Shown: positions 19,629 through 27,112 of the stretch, one piece after another
Numbering within the stretch: the stretch's first letter is position 1
Layout: each line of letters begins with the position of its first letter
Assembly (NCBI RefSeq): GCF_003332885.2
Contig: NZ_QOWJ01000007.1
Location: 62,001 to 126,000 of the forward strand
Length of the DNA stretch: 64,000 bases
Direction of reading: 5' to 3'
DNA from: Paracnuella aquatica
Lineage (GTDB): Bacteria > Bacteroidota > Bacteroidia > Chitinophagales > Chitinophagaceae
The notes under the pieces: generated by a model
Told to the model about the DNA's origin: nothing
The model's database searches: none
The model's input: only the letters and a program-made list of their open reading frames with translations
Translations under genes and position numbers: made by a program

Positions 19629-19680
19629 AAATCTATTGAATTCTTTATTTGCATTTGTAGTTACCTCTTGCCGTTCATTA

Positions 19681-19769
19681 GCTGTCATGCCGAACTTGTT
19701 TCGGCATCTCCTGCATCTCGCGGAGTTTACAAAAGCACAAGGGGATGCCGAAACAAGTTCGGCATGACA
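19681..19769. repeat. Palindromic repeat family 1, copy 2
   Basis: Arms 19681-19708 and 19744-19769, same sequence as at 3012, loop TGCATCTCGCGGAGTTTAC-like. Immediately adjoins core element copy 2, as copy 1 adjoins its core. Confidence 0.9.
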
Positions 19770-19838
19770 AACACTAATGACACCCAGCGACCTACTCCAC
19801 CGCTGATATACTGCTCTTTGTCTCCCGAGCATGATTTT

Positions 19839-19931
19839 GCTTGTCATCCTGAGCGCAGCGAAGGATCTGAGTCCGCACCAACTGTACGCTTTGCCTGACC
19901 CGGATGCTTCGCTACGCTCAGCATGACAGGC
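19839..19931. repeat. Palindromic repeat family 2, copy 2
   Basis: Left arm GCTTGTCATCCTGAGCGCAG continuing CGAAGGATCTGAG; right arm GGATGCTTCGCTACGCTCAG then CATGACAGGC ending 19931. Arms are inverted with a 25-nt loop. Confidence 0.85.
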
Positions 19932-20043
19932 AAAGGCTGCCGCTTAGCACATGCTTTTATTTAACGGGTTGAAAAAGGTAGGCAAAATGAGCACCTAAAA
20001 CAAAAGAAAGCTTCTGAACACTAATGCTAAAACCTATCTCCCG

Positions 20044-20244
20044 TTACGCTTTCACCTTTTGCCTGGTGCCCAAAACAAAGTACAACAACGTTCCCAACGC
20101 TGGCACCAGAATTACAATCAACACCCAAACAACCTTGTTGATGCTGTCCTGAAATCGTCTCCGGACAATGTCCGCCAATGCGACTAAGGGTAATAAAAGA
20201 ACAACGAGAATGAAGACGAACTCAATAGGTGCTAACGAAGCGAT
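20044..20244 (-). pseudogene. PLDc_N-like small membrane protein frame without a canonical start codon
   Basis: A 66-codon open frame on the minus strand ending TAA at 20046-20044. Its translation has the pattern of the phospholipase D-nuclease N-terminal (PLDc_N) small membrane proteins: IEFVFILVVLLLPLVALADIVRRRF, then NKVVWVLIVILVPALGTLLYFVLGTRQKVKA, that is, two transmembrane helices separated by a D-I-V-R-R-R-F loop and the end motif Y-F-V-L-G-T-R. No ATG, GTG or TTG occurs between the in-frame TGA TGA upstream (about 20310) and the domain. The natural start position reads ATC (20244-20242). It may be a gene that lost its start codon, or one using ATC/ATT; the C-terminal region is intact, which argues for recent loss. 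Confidence 0.5.
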
Positions 20245-20409
20245 GTGTTTTGGTTTGGTGTTATTTTGTTGCCGCTGTGAATGGGATTTACCACGATCAA
20301 TTTTTCATCAATCGTTCTTTGCCAGCGTATAGCCGAAGAAAGATAGACACAATAAAATTAATATGGTTGATTAATGATGATTTAGCCGCTTAATGCGACA
20401 ATGTTTTTT

Positions 20410-20543
20410 GCTTGTCATGCTGAGCGCAGCGAAGCATCTGGGTGTTGCAAAGGAGGGACGATGAAATAAAAGGCAAACTTCATGATGCCTGAGAGTCATT
20501 CTGGTGCCCACTCAGATCCTTCGCTGCGCTCAGGATGACAAAG
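20410..20543. repeat. Palindromic repeat family 2, copy 3
   Basis: Left arm GCTTGTCATGCTGAGCGCAG continuing CGAAGCATCTGGGTG (20410-20444); right arm CACTCAGATCCTTCGCTGCG then CTCAGGATGACAAAG (20509-20543). Confidence 0.85.
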
Positions 20544-20626
20544 GCCAGAGCGGGCAACGAAATGAAAAAGTAATGAAAGTGTTGGCTTTGGTATTTGTTC
20601 AATGGTAAAATTTGCCCAACAGAATT

Positions 20627-20714
20627 ACCGAACGATGCAGTGTGCGACGCAACAGGTGCTGAATACTATAATGAAAGCTGGGTACATAAAAAATGCTACC
20701 CTGTGAAAGGTAGC
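20627..20714 (+). repeat. Conserved core element with 3' hairpin, copy 3
   Basis: Core 20627-20660 with GTGCGACGCAACAGG; hairpin GCTACC (20695-20700) / GGTAGC (20709-20714) 34 nt later. A 34-codon frame from ATG 20602 to TGA 20704 runs through the core; see findings. Confidence 0.75.
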
Positions 20715-20771
20715 TGTGTATCTAGAAGTTCACTTAAGTAAGTCCCGCTGTTTACAAACCATCAAGAAGCT

Positions 20772-22664
20772 TTACAAAAACGCAGCTTCGTCTTCCACGC
20801 GATGGGGAAGTGCGCCATCGCCGCCAGCCATGTTGGCCGTTTGCATGTGCACCAGCTTATAATAATACCCGCCTTTTTTCAGGAGCTCGTCGTGGGTGCC
20901 GCGTTCCACAATGCGGCCGCGTTGCAGCACCACTATTTCATCGGCGTGGCGAATGGTGCTGAGGCGGTGCGCAATAATAATGGAGGTGCGGTTTTGCATC
21001 ATGTTGTTGATGGCATCCTGCACCAGCCGTTCGCTTTCGGTATCCAGCGATGAAGTGGCCTCGTCGAGGATAAGAATCGGCGGGTTTTTTACCAGGGCCC
21101 GCGCAATGGTGAGGCGCTGGCGTTCGCCGCCGCTTAGCTTAGTGCCGCGGTCGCCCACATTGGTTTCGTAGCCCAGCTCTTTTTTAATGATAAAATTATG
21201 CGCATTGGCCACTTTGGCGGCGGCCTCCAGTTCGTCGCGGCTGGCGGTTTGCTTGCCAATCTGCAGGTTGGCGGCAATGGTATCGTTGAACAAAATGGGC
21301 TCTTGCGTAACAATGGAAATCTGGTCGCGAACCGACTGCAACGAATATTCCCTGATGTTGGTGCCATCAATCAGCAGCTCGCCATCGGTTACATCATGAA
21401 AACGGGGCACCAGGTCGGCCAGGGTGCTTTTGCCGGCACCGGATGCACCCACCAGTGCAACGGTTTTTCCTTTTTCAATTGTGAGGTTGATGTTTTGCAA
21501 AATGGGCACGCCTTCGTACGAAAACGAAACATTGCGCAGCTCGATGGACCGGTTGAACTGCGGCAACATTTTGCCGCCGGCATTATCGTCGATAATGTTG
21601 GGCGCATTCAGCACTTCTTCAATGCGGGCAATGGCGGCACTGCCTTTTTGCATGTTGCTGAACGAAGTGGACAGCGTTTTTGCAGGGTTAATAATATTAT
21701 ACACCAGCACCAGGTAGCCAATGAAAGAAGAAGCCTCGAGGTCGATGCCGCTGCTCAGCACCAGGCGGCCGCCAAAATACAGGATGCCGCAAAAAACCAC
21801 TACGCCCAAAAATTCGGAAGTGGGAGAGGCCATGTCGCGGCGGGTGATGATGCGGTTTTTGGCCGCCAGCAGCTCGTTGTTGATGCGGAAAAAACGGCCG
21901 CGCAGCAGGTTTTCTACATTAAACGCTTTGATCACCCGCAAGCCAGAAAGGGTTTCATCGAGCACCGATACCGACTCTGCATATTTTTCGGCCGCCTCGG
22001 TGGAGTTGGTGCGCAGCGACCGAGAAACGCGGCCCAGTATGAGGCCCACAAACGGAATGACTAAGAGCAGGAAAACCGTAAGCCGCGGGCTGATGTAAAA
22101 CAGCACCGCGAAGTTGATGATGATGGTGAGCGGGTCGCGGATCCAGCCTTCGAGGGTGCCCACCACAGAAGCTTCCACTTCGCCGATGTCGTTGGTAATG
22201 CGGCTGATGAGGTCGCCTTTTTTCTTTTCGGTAAAATAGGCAATGGGCAGTTGCAGTATTTTATTATACAGGTCGGCACGCAGGCTGTTTACCACCCGGT
22301 TTTTGAGTGGATTTAAAATATACAGCGACAGGTAAAGGAACAGGTTTTTGAAAAAAATGGACCCGATGATGAGCAGGCAAATCCAACCGAGGGTAACCAT
22401 TTTGCCTTCGAGCCCACCGCCTGCCGATTGCATGGCCTGGAGCAAAAAGTTGCGGATGGCATCTACCACGGCGTTGTCGCTGTTTTCTACCAGCGCTGTG
22501 GTGGAGCCGCCTTTTTCGCCGTAAAAAATAAGTTCCAGAAACGGCATCAACATGCCCAGCGACACAATGGAAAAGAGGATGGACAGCACGGTGAACAGAA
22601 AATACAAAAAGATCTGTCCTTTATAATGGCCGAGGTATTTTAAGATCCGGGCGTATTGCTTCAT
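20772..22664 (-). CDS. ABC exporter, fused permease-ATPase (MsbA-like)
   Basis: 630 residues: a half-transporter working as a homodimer in the inner membrane. Residues 15-330 carry six transmembrane helices, including the periplasmic loop GEKGGSTTALVENSDNAV, and the coupling region LPIAYFTEKKKGDLISRITNDI. The nucleotide-binding domain (about 370-610) has Walker A GASGAGKST, Q-loop VTQEPILFNDTI, signature LSGGERQR, Walker B ILILDEATSSLD and switch IIAHRLSTI. Closest by eye to MsbA-type lipid A or lipid-linked glycan flippases; the substrate is inferred. No partner gene; the next gene, rbfA, is divergent. Confidence 0.88.
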   Translation of the reverse strand: MKQYARILKYLGHYKGQIFLYFLFTVLSILFSIVSLGMLMPFLELIFYGEKGGSTTALVENSDNAVVDAIRNFLLQAMQSAGGGLEGKMVTLGWICLLIIGSIFFKNLFLYLSLYILNPLKNRVVNSLRADLYNKILQLPIAYFTEKKKGDLISRITNDIGEVEASVVGTLEGWIRDPLTIIINFAVLFYISPRLTVFLLLVIPFVGLILGRVSRSLRTNSTEAAEKYAESVSVLDETLSGLRVIKAFNVENLLRGRFFRINNELLAAKNRIITRRDMASPTSEFLGVVVFCGILYFGGRLVLSSGIDLEASSFIGYLVLVYNIINPAKTLSTSFSNMQKGSAAIARIEEVLNAPNIIDDNAGGKMLPQFNRSIELRNVSFSYEGVPILQNINLTIEKGKTVALVGASGAGKSTLADLVPRFHDVTDGELLIDGTNIREYSLQSVRDQISIVTQEPILFNDTIAANLQIGKQTASRDELEAAAKVANAHNFIIKKELGYETNVGDRGTKLSGGERQRLTIARALVKNPPILILDEATSSLDTESERLVQDAINNMMQNRTSIIIAHRLSTIRHADEIVVLQRGRIVERGTHDELLKKGGYYYKLVHMQTANMAGGDGALPHRVEDEAAFL

Positions 22665-22669
22665 GGTAA

Positions 22670-22773
22670 ACGGTTCGCCAATTCAGGGGTTCGCCAGGGC
22701 ACAAATGGGAGGGATGGTTGCGAAATAACAGCCAACTCGTGAACTTTTAAAAACTTGTGAACCAGTGAACTCC
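22670..22773. repeat. Short iterated words between exporter gene and rbfA
   Basis: GGTTCGCCAATTCAGGGG and GGTTCGCCAGG form a direct repeat at 22673-22698; AACTCGTGAAC, AACTTGTGAACC and AGTGAACTCC follow at 22734-22773. Arms are poorly paired, so this is a weak example of the palindrome class. Confidence 0.4.
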
Positions 22774-22836
22774 CGCTGTTGCGGGTGGGAACGGCGCAAA
22801 AGTAGCTATTTTTACACCCAATAAAATGGTTAAACT

Positions 22837-23217
22837 ATGCAGGAAGGTAAAAGGCAAAAGCAGGTGGGAAGCCTGTTGCAGGAAGAGTTGAGCGGCATTT
22901 TCCAGCGGCTGGGCATCAATATCATTGACGGCGCGATGGTTTCCATTTCGTCGGTAAAAATAACCCCCGACCTCCTGGAGGCACGGGCTTACCTGAGCAT
23001 TTTCAATGCAGCCGACCCTAAGGCGCTGCTGAAAAAAATAGAGGAACGCAAGTGGGAAGTGAAAAAAGAACTGGCTGCCCAGGTAAAACAACAGCTGCGG
23101 CGCATACCCGAACTGAAATTTTTCCTCGACGATACCCTCGATCATGTGTTCCGGATGGAAGAACTGTTCAAACAAATTAAAACCGACGAACAACCGGGAG
23201 CGGAAGGAAAAGAATAA
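22837..23217 (+). CDS. rbfA: Ribosome-binding factor A
   Basis: 126 residues. KH-type cold-shock factor that binds the 30S subunit near the 5' end of 16S rRNA during maturation. Family pattern: KRQKQVGSLLQEELSGIFQRLG at the start, VSISSVKITPDLLEARAYLSIF in the centre, and RIPELKFFLDDTLDHVFRMEELF near the end (PELRF-x-D-S motif). Length is typical. Precedes a LolE-like permease gene on the same strand, but the 250-bp gap contains palindromes. Confidence 0.93.
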   Translation: MQEGKRQKQVGSLLQEELSGIFQRLGINIIDGAMVSISSVKITPDLLEARAYLSIFNAADPKALLKKIEERKWEVKKELAAQVKQQLRRIPELKFFLDDTLDHVFRMEELFKQIKTDEQPGAEGKE

Positions 23218-23430
23218 CGAACAAGGAACAGATGAATGAAGAAGGAGAATGATGAATTATTGATTATGAATTATTAATTATTGGGGTCGTTCCAAATTCA
23301 TAGCTCATAATTCATCATTTATAATTCCCAATCCGTTGGCTGTTCCAATTCGTCATTCAACATTCCTTGTTCCTTGTTCGATATTCTTAAAAGACTTCAT
23401 CTGTTCCTTGTTCGTCTGTTCATCTGTTCG
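23218..23430. repeat. Iterated-word palindromes, GAACAAGGAACAGATGAA and GATGAATTATTGATTATG types
   Basis: Left arm 23218-23285: GAACAAGGAACAGATGAATG followed by GATGAATTATTGATTATGAA. Right arm 23295-23380: CATAATTCATCATTTATAAT and later ACATTCCTTGTTCCTTGTTC. A further partial right arm, CTTCATCTGTTCCTTGTTCG, is at 23395-23430. Two word families are nested in one structure. Confidence 0.75.
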
Positions 23431-23469
23431 ATATGCTCCCTCCAGTTCTAAATCTTTAACACCTATTCA

Positions 23470-24693
23470 TTGAACTTCCTCTTCGCCTGGCGCTATTTCA
23501 AGGCTAAAAAATCCACCAATGCCATCAATGTTATTTCGTGGATTTCCATTGTGGCCATTACCATTGGCACGGCGGCGCTGATATTGGTGTTGAGCGTGTT
23601 CAATGGGTTCGAGGGGTTGGTGAAGTCGCTGTATTCTTCATTTTACCCCGACATTCGCATTGGCCCCGCCGCGGGAAAAGTGCTGACGCTTACACCCGAG
23701 CAGGTACAGCGGCTGCGGGCGGTACCCGGCGTGCTGCACCTATCATTGGTGGCCGAAGAAAAAGCGCTGTTGCAAAACGGTGATTACCAATCGATGATTT
23801 ACCTCAAAGGGGTGGATAAGGAATACACACAGGTGACCGGCATTGCAGGGCATGTAATAAAAGGGTCTTTTCAAACAGGTACTGCTGAGGATCCATTGCT
23901 GGTATTAGGCGGTGTGGTAGAAAATGCTGTGGGCGTGCAAAGCGACCGCAACCTGGCGCCGCTGGTGGTGTACCTGCCGCGCAAAACGGAGATCAACGTG
24001 TCCAACCCGCTCGATGCGGTGTCGTCGGATACCATCAATACGGCCGGCGCTTTTTTGATCCAACAGGAATTTGATTCCAAATATGCACTCACCAATCTGG
24101 ATTTTATCAAAACCATGATGCAGTTGGGGCCGGAGCAGTACGGAGCGGTGGAAATAAGCCTGGTGCCCGGCGCAGATGAAGAAAAGGTGCAACGGGCAGT
24201 ACAGGCTCAGGTGGGCGGGGCCTACCGGGTAGAAACCCGCTACCAGCAGAACCAAAGCCTTTACTCGGTGATGCGGGTGGAAAAATGGGCCATTTACGCC
24301 ATTCTTTCACTGATATTGGTGGTTGCAGCCTTTAATATGATTGGCGCCCTTACCATGCTGGTGCTCGAAAAAAAGCAGGACATCAATGTGCTCCATGCCC
24401 TGGGTGCCAGCCAGCGCCTTATTCGCCGCATTTTTTTAACCGAAGGGCTGCTGTTGGGCATTATTGGCGGAGGCACCGGCATGCTGCTGGCGCTTTTGCT
24501 GGCCCTGATGCAGGTAAACCTAAAGCTGATTCCCTTAGAGGGCAGCAGTTTCCTGATCGATTATTTCCCGGTGCAATTGTCCATTTATGATTTTCTGCTG
24601 GTGGGTGCCACCGTTTTATTGATTGCGTTGTTGGCTTCATGGGTGCCTGCAGCCCGGGCAGCGCGGCAGCAAGGGGTGTTGCGTGAAGAGTAA
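23470..24693 (+). CDS. LolC/LolE-type ABC transporter permease
   Basis: 407 residues with a TTG start at 23470; no ATG fits because homology begins at once with NFLFAWRYFKAKKSTNAINVISWISIVAITIGTAALILVLSVFNGFEG, the classical start of LolC/E proteins. One N-terminal transmembrane helix, a large periplasmic domain (residues 50-265), then three helices at about 275-400 with MLVLEKKQDINVLHALGASQRLIRRIFLTEGLLLG, the FtsX-like coupling motif. Members extract lipoproteins from the inner membrane with the LolD ATPase. No lolD is in view. Confidence 0.85.
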   Translation: MNFLFAWRYFKAKKSTNAINVISWISIVAITIGTAALILVLSVFNGFEGLVKSLYSSFYPDIRIGPAAGKVLTLTPEQVQRLRAVPGVLHLSLVAEEKALLQNGDYQSMIYLKGVDKEYTQVTGIAGHVIKGSFQTGTAEDPLLVLGGVVENAVGVQSDRNLAPLVVYLPRKTEINVSNPLDAVSSDTINTAGAFLIQQEFDSKYALTNLDFIKTMMQLGPEQYGAVEISLVPGADEEKVQRAVQAQVGGAYRVETRYQQNQSLYSVMRVEKWAIYAILSLILVVAAFNMIGALTMLVLEKKQDINVLHALGASQRLIRRIFLTEGLLLGIIGGGTGMLLALLLALMQVNLKLIPLEGSSFLIDYFPVQLSIYDFLLVGATVLLIALLASWVPAARAARQQGVLREE

Positions 24694-25055
24694 TGAATTT
24701 GTTTCAGGACTTTTCTACCCCATTTTCGGTTGGGTATCCCATTTATGCGCAACAAATTGTGGCTAATTAATTTTTTTGTGGAAAAATAAGTTAGGGGCAA
24801 ATGCGGGCTGGGGCAAGTGTTTTCGACTATCCTGCAAATAAAGCCCGACCTTGCGCCCTGTATGGCATAATATTTATGCTGTTGCACCTGCTTTTTGGTG
24901 GAGCCAAATCCCGGATCAAACGGTAAGCGATTATAATTTTTAATCGCAGATTTCCAAGCCATTTTTCCCTTTTCCGGGTGAGATTTCAAAAAAAAGTAAT
25001 GTCATTCTAAAAAGGGTTGCACCTTTGCGTTTATTTTTGCATCAAAGCCTGCGCT
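24694..25055. other. Intergenic region before the WecA-like gene
   Basis: No gene seen. AT-rich, with one weak inverted repeat CGGGCT (24804) / AGCCCG (24842) and a -7 promoter octamer at 25032. Confidence 0.5.
25032..25039 (+). promoter_or_regulatory. -7 promoter element for the WecA-like gene
   Basis: TATTTTTG, 16 nt upstream of the ATG at 25056. No good -33 box at the expected distance. Confidence 0.35.
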
Positions 25056-26216
25056 ATGTTGAACTTGCTTTTGACCGGATCAATTGCTTTTATTATTACG
25101 TTCTTTGCCATCCCGGCAATCATCAAAATTGCAGAAGCAAAAAGGCTTTTCGACATTCCTGATGCCCGGAAAATTCATAAAAAACCCATCGCCTCACTGG
25201 GCGGTGTAGGCATTTTTACCGGCTTTTTCCTGGCCGATCTCTTGTTTATCTCCAGCCATCAATACCCCGAGTTTCAATATTTCTTTGCTGCAGCCATCGT
25301 CATCTTTTTCCTTGGACTAAAAGATGATATACTGATCATTACGGCCACTAAAAAGTTTGTGGGCCAGATATCAGCGGCGGCTATTATCATTCATTTGGGC
25401 GGACTTCAAATCGACAGCATGCACGGCTTGTTTGGCGTGCACCAACTGCCGCAGTCATTTAGTTTGGCCTTAAGCTACCTTACTATTATCCTTATTATCA
25501 ATGCCTACAACCTGATTGACGGTGTGGACGGGCTGGCCGGTATGCTGGGCCTGCTCACCATGTCGGTGTTTGGTATCTATTTTTATATCGCCGGAATGGA
25601 GGCGTATTCGCTGCTGGCATTTTCGCTGGGCGGCAGCCTGCTGGCCTTTTTAATTTTTAACCACCACCCCGCCAAGATTTTTATGGGCGACAGCGGCTCG
25701 TTGATGGTGGGTCTCTTTAATGCCATCCTGGTGTTGAAATTTATTTCGGTGGCCGAAACCCCTGCGGTTCCGGTGCCAGTTGAGTCGGTAGTGCCGGTTG
25801 GTATTTCCATACTCATGATTCCGCTGCTCGATACCATCCGGGTATTCAGTATCCGCATCTTCAGCGGCCGGTCGCCTTTTTCGCCCGACCGTAACCATAT
25901 TCACCACCTGTTGCTCGACAAAGGGCTGAGCCACAAGCATGTGGCGCTGGCCTGCTTGCTGCTCAACACGTTCTTTATTTCCCTGGCTTATTTTGGCCGC
26001 GGCCTTGGCCCAACGGTGCTTACCTGCACGCTGATAACGGTAGCATTCGGGTTTCTGGGTGTGCTTATTTATTACAAAAAGCCATTTATTAGCCGCACTG
26101 TGCCGCTGCCTGCTCATCGTTCCAGCATTGGTACGCAGGCTCATACTACGCCTGTTGCTTCGAAAGTGGTTGCCATCAATTCGGAAAAGGCCAGCGCTGT
26201 GTCGGTAGCCGAATAA
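25056..26216 (+). CDS. Undecaprenyl-phosphate sugar-1-phosphate transferase (MraY/WecA/TagO family)
   Basis: 386 residues from ATG 25056. A polytopic inner-membrane enzyme with about 11 helices that attaches N-acetylhexosamine 1-phosphate to undecaprenyl phosphate, starting O-antigen, capsule or related glycan synthesis. Family motifs: KIHKKPIASLGGVGIFTGF, FLGLKDD (Mg-binding Asp pair), NAYNLIDGVDGLAG, NHHPAKIFMGDSGS, and the cytoplasmic loop SPFSPDRNHIHHLLLDKG with the His-Ile-His-His motif of WecA/TagO rather than MraY. The C-terminal 40 residues are hydrophilic and not part of the fold. A strong terminator follows. Confidence 0.88.
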   Translation: MLNLLLTGSIAFIITFFAIPAIIKIAEAKRLFDIPDARKIHKKPIASLGGVGIFTGFFLADLLFISSHQYPEFQYFFAAAIVIFFLGLKDDILIITATKKFVGQISAAAIIIHLGGLQIDSMHGLFGVHQLPQSFSLALSYLTIILIINAYNLIDGVDGLAGMLGLLTMSVFGIYFYIAGMEAYSLLAFSLGGSLLAFLIFNHHPAKIFMGDSGSLMVGLFNAILVLKFISVAETPAVPVPVESVVPVGISILMIPLLDTIRVFSIRIFSGRSPFSPDRNHIHHLLLDKGLSHKHVALACLLLNTFFISLAYFGRGLGPTVLTCTLITVAFGFLGVLIYYKKPFISRTVPLPAHRSSIGTQAHTTPVASKVVAINSEKASAVSVAE

Positions 26217-26233
26217 ATGGATCAATATATTTT

Positions 26234-26267
26234 AAAAAAGCTGTTGCTGCTGGCAACGGCTTTTTTT
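26234..26267 (+). terminator. Rho-independent terminator after the WecA-like gene
   Basis: AAAAAAGCTGTTGC and GCAACGGCTTTTTTT form a long stem with one mismatch and a 5-nt loop. Confidence 0.85.
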
Positions 26268-26330
26268 ATTGTACAAAGCCGTTGTGTTTGAAAAGGGGAG
26301 GTTTAGGGGTGGTATTTGTGCCTTGTTCAT

Positions 26331-26338
26331 TAGATTTG
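26331..26338 (+). promoter_or_regulatory. -7 promoter element for frr
   Basis: TAGATTTG, 22 nt before the ATG. A TTTA at 26302-26305 is a poor candidate for the -33 box. Confidence 0.4.
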
Positions 26339-26360
26339 TGGCCATATAAAAAACGCAAGT

Positions 26361-26924
26361 ATGTCAGAAGAAGTGTCGTTAACTCTTGAGATGGCAGAAG
26401 ATTCGATGCAAAAAGCCATCAATCACCTGGAAGTGGAACTGGCTAAGATCCGTGCCGGTAAAGCCAACCCGCAGATGCTTGATGGAATCATGGTAGATTA
26501 TTATGGTTCGGCCACGCCGCTGGCCCAGGTGGGCAATATCAGTGTGATGGACGCCCGTACGCTGACTATTCAGCCTTGGGAACGCAATATGCTGCAGCCC
26601 ATCGAACGGGCCATCATCAATTCCAATATTGGCATCAACCCCCAGAACGACGGTAACTATATCCGCCTGTTTTTGCCACCGCTTACCGAAGAGCGCCGCC
26701 GCGAACTGGTAAAGCGTTGCCAGGGCGAAGGCGAACACTCCAAAGTGTCGATCCGCAATGTGCGCCGCGATGCCATTGAAAGCATTAAAAAGATGCAGAA
26801 AAATGGCCTGAGCGAAGACGCTGCCAAAGACGCCGAAGCCGACATCCAAGAGGTAACCAATAAATACATTGCTCTGGTGGATAAACACCTGGAGAAGAAA
26901 GAGAAAGAAATTATGGCGGTGTAG
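26361..26924 (+). CDS. frr: Ribosome recycling factor
   Basis: 187 residues, the usual size. Splits post-termination ribosomes with EF-G. The sequence shows the coiled-coil head AEDSMQKAINHLEVELAKIRAGKANPQMLDGIMVDYYGS, then TPLAQVGNISVMDARTLTIQPWE, INSNIGINPQNDGNYIRLFLPPLTEERRRELVK and the terminal helix with DAAKDAEADIQEVTNKYIALVDKHLEKKEKEIM. Cytoplasmic and essential in bacteria. It stands between a terminator and a repeat-embedded terminator, so is probably monocistronic; pyrH and tsf are not adjacent. Confidence 0.96.
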   Translation: MSEEVSLTLEMAEDSMQKAINHLEVELAKIRAGKANPQMLDGIMVDYYGSATPLAQVGNISVMDARTLTIQPWERNMLQPIERAIINSNIGINPQNDGNYIRLFLPPLTEERRRELVKRCQGEGEHSKVSIRNVRRDAIESIKKMQKNGLSEDAAKDAEADIQEVTNKYIALVDKHLEKKEKEIMAV

Positions 26925-26930
26925 GGAATT

Positions 26931-27112
26931 TGGAAGACGGAAGTCCGAAGACAGACAGGAGAGACAGTAAAGACCGGAAAGAGTTTTCTCAAATAGAATA
27001 TTGTCCTACAGGTATGAAGCCAAATGCATCATGCCTGTAGGACTTTTCTTTTTAGCCCGCTGCCCTTTCTTCCGACTTCGGACCTCGGACTTCCGACTTT
27101 TCCCCTTTCTTC
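26931..27112. repeat. Two-layer palindrome, GACGGAAGTCCGAAG arms around a terminator, copy 1
   Basis: Left arm 26931-26992 (GGAAGACGGAAGTCCGAAGA, GACAGGAGAGACAG), central hairpin 27003-27043, right arm 27065-27112 (TTCTTCCGACTTCGGACCTC, GGACTTCCGAC). The right arm lies inside the 3' end of the EamA gene. Confidence 0.8.
27003..27050 (+). terminator. Terminator of frr (centre of two-layer palindrome)
   Basis: GTCCTACAGG (27003-27012) pairs perfectly with CCTGTAGGAC (27034-27043), then TTTTCTTTTT. Confidence 0.85.

Larger units (their letters stand above)
19481..20771. other. 1.3-kb repeat-rich intergenic region
   Basis: No ordinary gene. Holds, in order: terminator, inverted core copy 2, repeat family 1, repeat family 2, the PLDc_N-like ORF on the minus strand, a second repeat family 2, core copy 3 and its hairpin. 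The two cores point outwards and bound the segment 19596-20660. No transposase or recombinase is encoded. Confidence 0.7.

Noticed and set aside
19489-19767. 92-codon frame behind the acyl-CoA dehydrogenase gene
   Set aside because: Made entirely of terminator, core element and repeat family 1 sequence; no protein character.
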